A stretch of 64,000 bases of DNA from Bog-756 sp963769765. Its GTDB lineage: Bacteria > Actinomycetota > Acidimicrobiia > Acidimicrobiales > RAAP-2. The notes beneath the pieces are model-generated. The model ran no database searches, was not told where the DNA came from, and saw only the letters and a list, made by a program, of their open reading frames with translations. The translations under genes and the position numbers were made by a program. The stretch lies in the NCBI GenBank assembly GCA_963769765.1, contig CAVYNA010000004.1, positions 372,001 to 436,000 on the forward strand. Direction: 5' to 3'. Positions within the stretch are counted from its first letter, which is position 1, and each line of letters starts with the position of its first letter. Of the stretch, positions 16,372 to 25,195 are shown one piece after another.

Positions 16372-18141
16372 TCAGCCCGCGTCGACTGCCGCGTCGACCG
16401 CCGCGACGACCGCCTCGTGCAGCCGGCGGTGGATGGCGACGTTCTCGTCGCGCGAGGGCAGCGCCACGCGCACCACCGACCGTCCGCCGTGGCCCGTCCG
16501 GTCGCGGAGCGCGGCGGTGAGTTCGGCCGGACCGACGCCGACTGCGAGGTCGGTCACGCCCCAGCCGAACCCGCGGGCGACCGATACGACGTCCACCGCC
16601 TGGGGGGTGCCGAAGATCCGGTCGAAGGTCGCGCCGTCGAGCGCACCCGCCTGGTCCAGGAAGGAGAAGATGCCCCCGCCACCGTTGTCGGCGACAACCA
16701 CGGTGAGGTCGACGGCGGTCTCGGCCCCGTATGCGAGTGCAGAGGCGTCATGGAGGAACGTGAGATCACCGACCAAGGCGACCGTCGGGGTCGATGAGGC
16801 AAGCGCGACACCGATCGCGGTCGAGACGACGCCGTCGATGCCGTTGGCACCGCGGTTGGCGAGGACGCGTGGGCCCGGCCCGACCGGCAGCGCATAGGAC
16901 TCGACGTCGCGGATCGGCATGGACGAGGAGACCACCAGGGTCCCCCCGCTCGGCAGACACGCGGGGAGGTGGTGGGCGAGCGAGGGCTCGGTCAGCGGCC
17001 CCGCGCAGAGCGCGTCGGTGAGCACCCCCCGCGCCGAGCGCTCCGCGGACCGCCACCCCTCGAGCCAGGCGGGATCACGGTCGCCGCCTTGTTCGGCCCA
17101 GGCTCGGCAGACCTCGGTCGGGCCGGCCCGAACGAACCGGACCGCGTCGCGTATCGGGTCGGGCCACCGGCCGGTGGGGTCGACGACCACGACCTCGGCG
17201 CCCGACCTCGCCGCCTGCGAGACGAACCCGTTGACGACCTTCGAGGCCCACCGTTCACCGAGCACGAGCACGAGGTCGGGCAGGTGGCCAGACGCGAAGG
17301 ACGGCGAGCGCAAGAACGCGTCGGCGGTGGCGACAACCGCCTCGGCTCCCGTCCGGGCCCCGGATCGTGGATCTGCGAGGACCGGCCAGCCCCGTGCGGT
17401 GGCGAGGGCGAGCACCGCCTCGGGGTCACCACAGCCCGCCCCCGCGACGACGAGGCCCCGGGTGACCGACGGGGCCGCACCGGCCGATGTGCTCGCCGCG
17501 GTCGCCGCTTCGACCACGTGCCAGGGGGCGCCTGCCGGCCGGCCAGGTGGTACCCCGACCCCACGCCCCGGGTCCCCGACGAGCGGTTCGCGAAAGGGCA
17601 GGTTGAGATGGACCGGGCCCGGCCCGGTCGGTCCGGCGACGGCCTCCGCCACGCAGCGCGCCGCGAGCGACCTCCACGTCGACCGGGACGCGTCCGACGC
17701 GACCCCCGGATCGCAGAACCAGCGCACCGCGCGCCCGTAGAGGTGGGTCTGGTCGATGGTCTGGCTCGCTCCGACGTCGTGGAGCTCGGGCGGCCGGTCG
17801 GCCGTGCACACGAGAAGGGGCACGCGTGCGGCGTCGGCCTCGACGACGGCCGCGTGCAGCTCCGCGGCGGCCGTCCCGCTCGTGGTCAGGACCAGGGCAG
17901 GCCCACCGGTCGCGAGTCCGATGCCGAGAGCCACGAATGCCGCAGACCGCTCGTCGAGCCGGACGTGCACGCGGACAGCCGGTTGCGCGGCGAGCGCGAG
18001 GGCGAGCGGGGTCGACCGTGAGCCCGGGCAGAGCACCGCGTGGACGACCCCGCACCGGATCCACTCGTCGACCAGGGTCGACGCGAACGCCGCCTGGACG
18101 TCCGCGCTCCTGGACGACGCCGGACCGGTCGGTACGCTCAC
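16372..18141 (-). CDS. menD: SEPHCHC synthase
   Basis: Thiamine diphosphate enzyme joining 2-oxoglutarate to isochorismate in menaquinone synthesis. The 589-residue protein has an N-terminal pyrimidine-binding domain (VLCPGSRSTPLALAL, TTSGTAAAEL), a middle domain, and a C-terminal ThDP domain with the Mg-binding GDLTFLHDASAL followed by VVVADNGGGGIFSFL. The GTG at 18141 precedes the conserved helix, and only 11 bases separate it from the divergent menH ATG. It is convergent with the carotenoid oxygenase gene. Confidence 0.95.
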   Translation of the reverse strand: MSVPTGPASSRSADVQAAFASTLVDEWIRCGVVHAVLCPGSRSTPLALALAAQPAVRVHVRLDERSAAFVALGIGLATGGPALVLTTSGTAAAELHAAVVEADAARVPLLVCTADRPPELHDVGASQTIDQTHLYGRAVRWFCDPGVASDASRSTWRSLAARCVAEAVAGPTGPGPVHLNLPFREPLVGDPGRGVGVPPGRPAGAPWHVVEAATAASTSAGAAPSVTRGLVVAGAGCGDPEAVLALATARGWPVLADPRSGARTGAEAVVATADAFLRSPSFASGHLPDLVLVLGERWASKVVNGFVSQAARSGAEVVVVDPTGRWPDPIRDAVRFVRAGPTEVCRAWAEQGGDRDPAWLEGWRSAERSARGVLTDALCAGPLTEPSLAHHLPACLPSGGTLVVSSSMPIRDVESYALPVGPGPRVLANRGANGIDGVVSTAIGVALASSTPTVALVGDLTFLHDASALAYGAETAVDLTVVVADNGGGGIFSFLDQAGALDGATFDRIFGTPQAVDVVSVARGFGWGVTDLAVGVGPAELTAALRDRTGHGGRSVVRVALPSRDENVAIHRRLHEAVVAAVDAAVDAG

Positions 18142-18152
18142 CGGGAACCCCG

Positions 18153-18971
18153 ATGGCCCCGACAAGCTCCCCAACGAACGGTCCGCTCCGCCCGGCCCTG
18201 CACGTCGCCTGGCGCGGCGCCGGGCCGCCACTCGTGCTCGCCCACGGCTTCACGCAGACCGGGCAGGCCTGGGGACCCTTGTCCGATCGCCTCGCGGCCC
18301 ACCACCGGATCGGGCTGGTCGACCTGCCCGGCCACGGCCGTTCCTCGGAGCTCGCGGTCGATCTCGACGGGGGCGCCCGACTCCTCGGCGACGCCGGTGG
18401 CCATGCCTCGTACCTCGGCTACTCGATGGGCGCCAGGTTCTGCCTGCACCTCGCGCTGGCCCGACCCGACCTCGTCGAGCGGCTCGTGCTCGTCTCGGGC
18501 ACCGCGGGGATCGACGACCCGGCCGAGCGCGACGCACGTCGCCGGTCCGACGAGGCCCTCGCGGACCGGCTCGCGCCCACTGACGGCTCGCCGCCCTCCG
18601 ACTCTGTCGCCGAGTTCGTCACACGCTGGCTCGAATCCCCGCTCTTCGCCAGCCTCGATCCGGACTCCAGCGCGCTCGAGGCGCGCCTCGCAAACACGGC
18701 GGCGGGGCTGGCTGCGAGCCTCCGCCTCTCCGGTACCGGCACCCAGCAGCCCCTCTGGGACCGGCTCGGCGAGCTCCGCATGCCGGTCCTGGTGGTGACC
18801 GGTGCCACGGACACGAAATTCACCGCGATCGGACGCCGGCTGTGCGCGCTCGTCGGGCCGAACGCCGTCCTCGTCGAGGTGCACGCTGCCGGTCACGCCG
18901 TCCACCTCGAGCGGCCCGACGAGGTCGCGGACCTCGTGCTCACCTTCCTCGCATCCACCGGGCCCGGCTGA
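18153..18971 (+). CDS. menH: Alpha/beta hydrolase, probable SHCHC synthase
   Basis: Likely removes pyruvate from SEPHCHC, the step after MenD. The 272-residue alpha/beta hydrolase has LAHGFTQTGQAW (oxyanion region), DLPGHGRSS, the nucleophile elbow GYSMGARF with Ser, and a C-terminal His in HAAGHAVHLERPDEV. Placement next to menD supports the assignment, but general hydrolases share these motifs. The ATG at 18153 is used. A 9-bp tandem repeat and a double palindrome follow the gene. Confidence 0.8.
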   Translation: MAPTSSPTNGPLRPALHVAWRGAGPPLVLAHGFTQTGQAWGPLSDRLAAHHRIGLVDLPGHGRSSELAVDLDGGARLLGDAGGHASYLGYSMGARFCLHLALARPDLVERLVLVSGTAGIDDPAERDARRRSDEALADRLAPTDGSPPSDSVAEFVTRWLESPLFASLDPDSSALEARLANTAAGLAASLRLSGTGTQQPLWDRLGELRMPVLVVTGATDTKFTAIGRRLCALVGPNAVLVEVHAAGHAVHLERPDEVADLVLTFLASTGPG

Positions 18972-18982
18972 GGGGGCCAAGA

Positions 18983-19027
18983 GGGCCGCGGGGACCGCGG
19001 GGACCGCGGGGACCGCGGGGACCGCGG
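18983..19027. repeat. Five 9-bp tandem repeats
   Basis: Five back-to-back units of GGACCGCGG (the first reads GGGCCGCGG) start 12 bases after the menH stop, in the gap between the convergent menH and menA genes. Each unit contains the palindrome CCGCGG. This looks like slippage-driven repeat expansion in noncoding DNA. Confidence 0.85.
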
Positions 19028-19044
19028 AGTACTTCCTCTGGCGG

Positions 19045-19086
19045 ACATACATCACGTGATGTGCACATACATCACGTGATGTATGT
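19045..19086. repeat. Double palindrome with 20-bp period
   Basis: Two copies of an 18-bp sequence with core CATCACGTGATG begin exactly 20 bases apart (19045 and 19065). The second copy extends to a perfect 22-bp palindrome (19065-19086); the first has a perfect 14-bp palindrome (19049-19062). The block is much more AT-rich than its surroundings and lies between the ends of two convergent genes. It could be a two-site protein target or a transcription-end structure; there is no T-tract. Confidence 0.85.
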
Positions 19087-19176
19087 AACCGAAATTTCCA
19101 ACCGAGGGTCTGGTTGCAGCTCGGGCTGACGGGTGACAGGTCCTTCTCACCCTCCTGGATGCACGACCCGTCAGGA

Positions 19177-20145
19177 TCACCGGACCCACAGCCAACACGA
19201 CACCGCGAAGAGCGCGCCGAACACCAGCTGGAGCCGGGCCGTCGCGGCCAGGACCGGCAGCAGGTCGCGGCCTTCGGCGCCACTGCGGACCAGACGTGCT
19301 GGAGGCACTGTGGCGGGGAGCGCAGCGAGCGGGAGGAGCGCGAGGGCCGGTCGGGCAGATCCGAGCGGGCCGGCGAAGGACCACGCGGCCCAACCGAGCA
19401 CGCCGACGAAGGGCAGTCCGACGCAGGCCAGGTAGCAGCGGCCCGCGGCCCGGCGGCCGAGCCGCACTGCGAGGGTGCGTTTGCCCGAGGCGGTGTCCGT
19501 CGCGATGTCTCGCAGATTGTTGGCAAGGAGCAGGGCGGTCGCGAGCAGACCGACCAGCACCCCGGCGAACCAGACGAGCGGGATCCCGAGACGCAGCGTC
19601 TCGACGTACGCCGTCCCGACCGTCGCGACGAGTCCGAAGAAGACGAACACGAACAGCTCGCCGAGCCCTGCATAGCCGTAGGGCCGGGGACCGCCCGTGT
19701 AGCCCCAGCCGGCCGCGAAGCAGGCCGCGCCGACGGCCAGCACCCACCACGACGTCGCCGCGGCAAGAGCAGTGCCGGCGACCGCCGCAATCCCGAAGGC
19801 CACGAATGACGCGGCGCGCACGGCACCGGGGGATGCGAGGCCTGACGCGACGAGCCGCAGCGGTCCGACCCGGGCGTCGTCGGTCCCGCGGACGCCGTCC
19901 GCGTAGTCGTTCGCGTAGTTGGTCCCGACCTGGATGGCGAGGGCGACGACCAATGCTCCGAGCGCCCGCCACCACAACCCCGGCGGTGCGCCGAACGCCA
20001 CCACGGTCGGGCGGGCGGCCGCCGTTGCGACCACGACCGGCACCAGCGCTGCGGGGAGGGTCCGCGGTCGGGCTCCGAGGATCCAGCGGCGAACCGGGCC
20101 GGGCGCGGGTGACGACCGGGTCGTCGGGCCTGCGCTCACCGCCAC
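19177..20145 (-). CDS. menA: 1,4-dihydroxy-2-naphthoate polyprenyltransferase
   Basis: Membrane UbiA-family enzyme that attaches the isoprenoid tail to DHNA. The 322-residue protein has about eight to nine hydrophobic segments and both Asp-rich motifs: NYANDYADGVRGTDD (first) and LANNLRDIATDTASGKRTLA (second, with the MenA-type GKRTLAVRLG ending). It lies 10 bases downstream of menB on the same strand, and its 3' end faces the palindrome block. Confidence 0.94.
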   Translation of the reverse strand: MAVSAGPTTRSSPAPGPVRRWILGARPRTLPAALVPVVVATAAARPTVVAFGAPPGLWWRALGALVVALAIQVGTNYANDYADGVRGTDDARVGPLRLVASGLASPGAVRAASFVAFGIAAVAGTALAAATSWWVLAVGAACFAAGWGYTGGPRPYGYAGLGELFVFVFFGLVATVGTAYVETLRLGIPLVWFAGVLVGLLATALLLANNLRDIATDTASGKRTLAVRLGRRAAGRCYLACVGLPFVGVLGWAAWSFAGPLGSARPALALLPLAALPATVPPARLVRSGAEGRDLLPVLAATARLQLVFGALFAVSCWLWVR

Positions 20146-20155
20146 CGAATCGGGC

Positions 20156-21097
20156 TCACGGGCGACGCGGGAAGCGGCCGAAATCCGGTGCCCGGTGCTC
20201 CTGGAATGCGTTGCGGCCTTCCTGGCCCTCCTCGCTCATGTAGAAGAGCATGGTCGCGTCTCCGGCGAACTGCTGGAGGCCGGCGAGCCCGTCGTCCGCC
20301 GCGTGGAGTCCGCCTTTGAGCATGCGCAGGGCCAGTGGCGAGAGCGAGAGCATCTGGCGGCACCACGCGACCGTCTCGCGCTCGAGGTCGGCCAGCGGCA
20401 CCACGGCGTTGACCAGGCCCCAGCCGAGAGCGGTCGCCGCGTCGTACTGGCGGCAGAGGAACCAGACCTCCTTCGCGCGCTTGAGGCCGACCGTGCGGGC
20501 GAGCAGGCTCGCTCCGTAGCCGCCGTCGAAACTACCGACCTTCGGCCCGGTCTGGCCGAAGCGGGCGTTGTCGGCGGCGATCGTGAGGTCGCAGACCAGA
20601 TGGAGGATGTGCCCGCCCCCGATTGCGTACCCCGCCACCATCGCGACGACCGGCTTCGGGAGGCGACGGATCTGGACCTGCAGGTCCAGCACGTTCAGCC
20701 GGCCGATCCCTTGGCGAGCCACCTCGTCGTCGCCGAGGTAGCCGTCGTCTCCGCGGATCTTCTGGTCGCCTCCGGAGCAGAACGCGTCCGGACCCTCGCC
20801 GGTCAGGACCACCACGCCCACCCCGGGGTCGTCGCGGGCGACGGTCAACGCGTCCGCCAGCTCGAAGAGCGTCTGCGGTCGGAAGGCGTTGCGTACCTCG
20901 GGCCTCGCGATGGTCAGCTTCGCGATCCCCTCGGCGACGTCCATCCGGATGTCGCGGTAGGTCCCGTGCGGTTCCCACGCCGGCAGGGGGACGTCGCGGA
21001 AGCGCTCGACCGGGTCGTCGGGCGGACCGGTGACGACGGTGTCCTGTCCGGCGCGCACCGGCGTTCCGTCGCCCGCCCCTTCGCCACCACTCACCAT
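20156..21097 (-). CDS. menB: 1,4-dihydroxy-2-naphthoyl-CoA synthase
   Basis: Crotonase-fold ring closure of o-succinylbenzoyl-CoA. About 313 residues, with RPEVRNAFRPQTLFELADAL, the oxyanion hole and family-specific segment FCSGGDQKIRGDDGYL, and QTGPKVGSFDGGYGASLLAR with the catalytic Asp/Tyr region. It ends EGRNAFQEHRAPDFGRFPR as in other MenB. The ATG at 21097 was chosen; a GTG at 21109 is also possible. It reads into menA and diverges from menE. Confidence 0.95.
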   Translation of the reverse strand: MVSGGEGAGDGTPVRAGQDTVVTGPPDDPVERFRDVPLPAWEPHGTYRDIRMDVAEGIAKLTIARPEVRNAFRPQTLFELADALTVARDDPGVGVVVLTGEGPDAFCSGGDQKIRGDDGYLGDDEVARQGIGRLNVLDLQVQIRRLPKPVVAMVAGYAIGGGHILHLVCDLTIAADNARFGQTGPKVGSFDGGYGASLLARTVGLKRAKEVWFLCRQYDAATALGWGLVNAVVPLADLERETVAWCRQMLSLSPLALRMLKGGLHAADDGLAGLQQFAGDATMLFYMSEEGQEGRNAFQEHRAPDFGRFPRRP

Positions 21098-21149
21098 GCG
21101 ACCGTCCACTCCCGGGGTCGTTGTTCGGACGGTCGCCTACGCTACCGCC

Positions 21150-22277
21150 ATGGCCGAGCTGGTAGCGCTCGATCTCCCGGCCGGCCCCGGCTTCGTCGAC
21201 GCACTGCGTGCTGCGTGGGATGCCGGCGACGCGGTGGTCCCGCTCGACCGGCGCCTGCCCCCGCCTGCCCTCCGGGCGGTGCTCGCCGCGATCCGTCCCA
21301 CCCGCGTCGTCGACGAGGACGGAGCGAGGACGCTCCCTGACGGCACGGCGACCGAGCCGGGCGACGGTCTCGTCGTCGTCACGAGCGGCACCTCCGGATT
21401 ACCCAAAGGGGCGGTGCTCACCCTCGAGGCGGTCGAGGCCTCGGCCCGGGCGGTCTCGGCACGCCTGGAGGTCGACTCCGATCGCGACCGTTGGGTCGCC
21501 TGCCTTCCGCTCTCGCACATCGGCGGTCTGTCCGTGGTGACGCGGGCACTCATGACCGGCACGCCCTGCACGGTGCTCGACGGGTTCGACCCAGCGGCGG
21601 TCGAGGACGCCGCCCGCGCCGGGGCAACGCTCGTCTCGCTGGTCACGACCGCCCTCCATCGCTGCGACGCGTCCGGGTACCGGTCCGTGCTCCTCGGTGG
21701 GGCCGCCCCGCCGTCGTCGGTCCCGAGCAACGTCATCGTCACGTACGGCATGACCGAGACCGGATCGGGTGTCGTCTACGACGGATACCCCCTCGACGGG
21801 GTCGAGGTACGGATCGGCGACGGCACGACCGGAGCGGAGGGCGAGGTGCTCCTTCGAGGGCCCATGCTTACGCGGGGCTACCGCGACGGCACCGACCCGC
21901 GTCTCCCTGGCAATTGGCTGGCGACCGGGGACGGGGGGACATTCGGACCCGACGGAAGGCTCACCGTGAGCGGACGGATCGCCGAGGTCATCGTGACCGG
22001 TGGCGAGAAGGTCTGGCCCGGACCGGTCGAGGCGGCACTCGCCACCCACCCCGCGGTCGCCGAGGTCGCCGTGTGGAAACGGCCCGATCCCGAGTGGGGC
22101 GAGCGGGTCGTGGCGTGGATCGTGCCCCGACCCGCTGCGGACCTGCCCGAGCTCTCCGAGCTGCGCGAGCTGGTCACGTTGCAGCTCGCGCCCTGGGCTG
22201 CCCCCCGTGAGCTGGTGGTCGTCGCCGCCCTGCCGCACACGACGAACGGCAAGGTGCGGCGCACCGAGCTGAGCTGA
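21150..22277 (+). CDS. menE: o-succinylbenzoate-CoA ligase
   Basis: AMP-forming ligase making OSB-CoA, the MenB substrate. At 375 residues it is a short ANL enzyme with the P-loop VTSGTSGLPKGAVLT, VTYGMTETGSG, GDGGTFGPDGRLTVSGR and the C-terminal catalytic lysine region TTNGKVRRTELS. TACGCT at 21138-21143 lies six bases before the ATG without a ribosome-binding site, so the mRNA may be leaderless. It is divergent from menB. menC and menF are not in the window. Confidence 0.93.
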   Translation: MAELVALDLPAGPGFVDALRAAWDAGDAVVPLDRRLPPPALRAVLAAIRPTRVVDEDGARTLPDGTATEPGDGLVVVTSGTSGLPKGAVLTLEAVEASARAVSARLEVDSDRDRWVACLPLSHIGGLSVVTRALMTGTPCTVLDGFDPAAVEDAARAGATLVSLVTTALHRCDASGYRSVLLGGAAPPSSVPSNVIVTYGMTETGSGVVYDGYPLDGVEVRIGDGTTGAEGEVLLRGPMLTRGYRDGTDPRLPGNWLATGDGGTFGPDGRLTVSGRIAEVIVTGGEKVWPGPVEAALATHPAVAEVAVWKRPDPEWGERVVAWIVPRPAADLPELSELRELVTLQLAPWAAPRELVVVAALPHTTNGKVRRTELS

Positions 22278-22292
22278 CCCCGGACGGAGTGG

Positions 22293-23072
22293 TCAGCCGA
22301 TGCCGCCGCTCGGCAGGCACCGCGCGCCGCCGTCGACGACGAGCGTCTCGCCGGTCACCCACGAGGCGGCGTCCGAGCAGAGGAACAGCGCCGCCGCGGC
22401 CACGTCGTCGGGCAGCCCGATCCGACGCAACGGGAGACGACGCGAGAGCGCCTCCTCCCCCGGCTCCCAGAGCGCACGGGCGAACTCGGTCTTGACCAGC
22501 CCGGGTGCGATCGCGTTGACCCGGACCGTCGGGCCCAGCTCACCGGCGAGCTGGCGTGTGAGGTGGATGACCGCGGCCTTGGTCACGTTGTACCAACCGA
22601 TGCCGGCCTCGACGGTGAGGCCGCCGATCGAGGCGATGTTGAGGATCACGCCACCCCGCTCGGCCATGGCGGCCTGCCAGGCGGCGCGCGCCCACTCGAG
22701 GTATCCGGTCTGGTTGACCCGCACCGTCTTGTCGGCGCGGATCGAGTCGAGCTCGATGATCGGTCCGTAGTAGGGGTTGGTCGCAGCGTTGTTGACCAGG
22801 ATGTCGAGCGAGCCGAACCGCTCGATGGTCGCCGCGGTGCACGCATCCGCCTGCTCCGCGTCACCCGCGTGCGCGACGCGGACGTCGACCCGCTCGCCCG
22901 GTACGCCGTGCCCGGCCGTGAGCTCCGCGGCCGCCAGTGCGAGCGCGTCTGCCTTGCGCGACGAGAGCATCACCGACGCCCCGGCCTCGGCGAAGGCGGT
23001 CGCGATTGCGAGCCCGATCCCCCGCGACGCCCCGGTGACCAGTGCCGTCCTGCCGTCGAGTCGTAGCTCCAT
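22293..23072 (-). CDS. Short-chain dehydrogenase/reductase (SDR)
   Basis: A 259-residue classical SDR, probably an NAD(P)-dependent alcohol or ketoacyl dehydrogenase. Visible are the nucleotide-binding TGASRGIG (about residues 13-20), NNAA, the catalytic Ser in NIASIGG, the YNVTK catalytic Tyr-Lys, and the C-terminal DDVAAAALFLCSDAASWVTGETLVVDGG. The start is the ATG at 23072. It is convergent with menE and divergent from the DUF255 gene. The substrate cannot be told from sequence. Confidence 0.92.
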   Translation of the reverse strand: MELRLDGRTALVTGASRGIGLAIATAFAEAGASVMLSSRKADALALAAAELTAGHGVPGERVDVRVAHAGDAEQADACTAATIERFGSLDILVNNAATNPYYGPIIELDSIRADKTVRVNQTGYLEWARAAWQAAMAERGGVILNIASIGGLTVEAGIGWYNVTKAAVIHLTRQLAGELGPTVRVNAIAPGLVKTEFARALWEPGEEALSRRLPLRRIGLPDDVAAAALFLCSDAASWVTGETLVVDGGARCLPSGGIG

Positions 23073-23161
23073 GGGCGCCCACCCTAGACAGCCCTGCCCG
23101 GCACGCGGCCGTCCACGGCGGGCCGGCACCGCGCCGGTGACGACCACCTAGCATCGGCGCG

Positions 23162-25195
23162 GTGAACCGGCTGGCCGACGAGACCTCGCCCTATCTGCGC
23201 CAGCATGCGGACAATCCCGTCGACTGGTATCCCTGGGGCGACGAGGCGTTCGAGCGCGCACGTGACGAGGACCGCCCCGTCTTCCTCTCGATCGGCTACT
23301 CGTCGTGCCACTGGTGCCACGTGATGGCGCACGAGTCCTTCGAGGACCCGGCGGTCGCCGAGGTGCTCAACACGTCGTTCGTCGCGATCAAAGTCGACCG
23401 CGAGGAACGGCCCGACGTCGACGCGGTCTACATGGACGCAGTCGTCTCGCTGACCGGCTCGGGCGGATGGCCGATGAGCGTCTTCCTCACCCCCGACCGC
23501 CGCCCGTTCTACGGCGGCACGTACTTCCCGCCGACCGACCGCGGAACGACGCCCTCGTTCCGGACGGTCCTCGCGGCGCTCTCCGACGTATGGGCACACC
23601 AACGGGCCGACGTCGAGACCCAGGCCGAGCAGCTCGCGGCGGCGATCACCGAGCACGCGGTCGTCCCCGACGGTGCCGGCCTGCTGGCCGACCTCTCCGG
23701 CGACGCCGGCCGCGAGGCTGTCGACGAGATGCTCGAGCGGGCGCTCGTCGACCTCGGGAGACGGTTCGACCCGGTCTGGGGCGGATTCGGCGGACCGCCG
23801 AAATTTCCCCAACCGGTCCTCTGCGACCTTGCGCTCCTCGGTGCGCAGCGCCGGCGCGGAACAGAGTCCGGCGACCGCATGGCCGCGATGGCGGTCCGCA
23901 CCCTCGACGCGATGGCGGCGGGCGGCATTCACGACCACCTCGGCGGCGGGTTCTCGCGGTATTCCACCGACCGTCGGTGGCGGGTGCCCCACTTCGAGAA
24001 GATGCTCTACGACCAGGCCGGCCTCCTGCGCGCCTTCCTCCACGGCTGGCAGGTCACCGGACGACCCGACCACCTCCGCGTGGTCACCACGATCGCGGCG
24101 TACGTGGCGAGCGACCTCACCACGCCCGAAGGTGGTGTCTGTTCGGCCGAGGACGCGGACTCGATCGACGGCGAGGGCACCTTCTACGCCTGGACGCCCG
24201 ATTCGCTCGCCGCGACACTCGGCGAGCTCGGGTCGGTCGCCGAGGTCGCCGATTTCTTCGGCGTCACGCAGGAGGCCGACTTCGAGGCGGGGTCGGTGCT
24301 CCACCGACCGGTCGGCGAGCCGCTCACGGGTTCGAAGGCGGTCGAGTCCGCACGCGAGGTCCTCGCTGCCTCCAGGGCGGTCCGGCCCCGACCCACTCTC
24401 GACGACAAGGTCCTGACCGAGTGGAACGCGATGTACGCGGCCGCGCTGGCGGAGGCGGCCGCGGCCACCGGCGAGGAGACGTGGGCGGGCGCCGCAGTGG
24501 CGATCGGCGAGTTCCTCTGGTCCCACTCGCGGGCTCCTGACGGTCGGTGGCTCCGGAGCTGGCAACGGGGCCGCGGCGCGCGTCACCTGGCGTGCGCAGG
24601 GGACTATGCCTGGTTGGTCGATTGCTTCACCCGGCTCGGCGAGCTGACCGGCGAGGCCCGCTGGACCTCTTGCGCGACCGAGACGGCGGACGGCCTGCTC
24701 TTGCACTTCGCGGACCGCGAGCACGGCGGGTTCTTCACGACGGGTGACGACGCCGAAGTGCTCATCGTGCGCCAGCTCGACCTCACCGACGGCGCGACCG
24801 CTTCGGCCAACGGCGTCGCCGCGCGCTCCCTCGCCCGGCTCGCCGCCTTAACGGGAGAGGACCGGTACTGCGACGCCGCCGCCGGGGTCGTCCGACGCTC
24901 CGGCGACCTGCTCGCACGCCACCCGACGGCGGTCGCCGAGACCCTTCTCGCCGCGGACCTGCTCGCCGGTGGGACCACGGAGGTGGTCGTCGTCGGCGAC
25001 CGCCCGGACCTGCTCGCGACCGTCCGTCGCCGGTGGCTGCCCGGCGCGGTCGTCGCCTGGGGAGAGCCGACCACCTCCCCGCTCTGGCACGACCGGATCG
25101 CCGGCGCGGCCTATGTCTGTCACGACCATGTCTGCGAGCTCCCCGCGACCGATCCCGTCGTACTCGCCGGGCAGCTCGACGCGCGCGTCCTGTGA
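23162..25195 (+). CDS. DUF255 thioredoxin-domain protein (YyaL/SPATA20 family)
   Basis: A 677-residue protein with an N-terminal thioredoxin-like DUF255 domain followed by a six-hairpin glycosidase-like region. Hallmarks are LADETSPYLRQHADNPVDWYPWG, the redox-like CHWC (49-52) in YSSCHWCHVMAHESF, and GGWPMSVFLTPDRRPFYGGTYFPP. TAGCAT at 23149-23154 ends seven bases before the GTG, suggesting a leaderless mRNA. The biochemical role of the family is unsettled. Confidence 0.93.
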   Translation: MNRLADETSPYLRQHADNPVDWYPWGDEAFERARDEDRPVFLSIGYSSCHWCHVMAHESFEDPAVAEVLNTSFVAIKVDREERPDVDAVYMDAVVSLTGSGGWPMSVFLTPDRRPFYGGTYFPPTDRGTTPSFRTVLAALSDVWAHQRADVETQAEQLAAAITEHAVVPDGAGLLADLSGDAGREAVDEMLERALVDLGRRFDPVWGGFGGPPKFPQPVLCDLALLGAQRRRGTESGDRMAAMAVRTLDAMAAGGIHDHLGGGFSRYSTDRRWRVPHFEKMLYDQAGLLRAFLHGWQVTGRPDHLRVVTTIAAYVASDLTTPEGGVCSAEDADSIDGEGTFYAWTPDSLAATLGELGSVAEVADFFGVTQEADFEAGSVLHRPVGEPLTGSKAVESAREVLAASRAVRPRPTLDDKVLTEWNAMYAAALAEAAAATGEETWAGAAVAIGEFLWSHSRAPDGRWLRSWQRGRGARHLACAGDYAWLVDCFTRLGELTGEARWTSCATETADGLLLHFADREHGGFFTTGDDAEVLIVRQLDLTDGATASANGVAARSLARLAALTGEDRYCDAAAGVVRRSGDLLARHPTAVAETLLAADLLAGGTTEVVVVGDRPDLLATVRRRWLPGAVVAWGEPTTSPLWHDRIAGAAYVCHDHVCELPATDPVVLAGQLDARVL

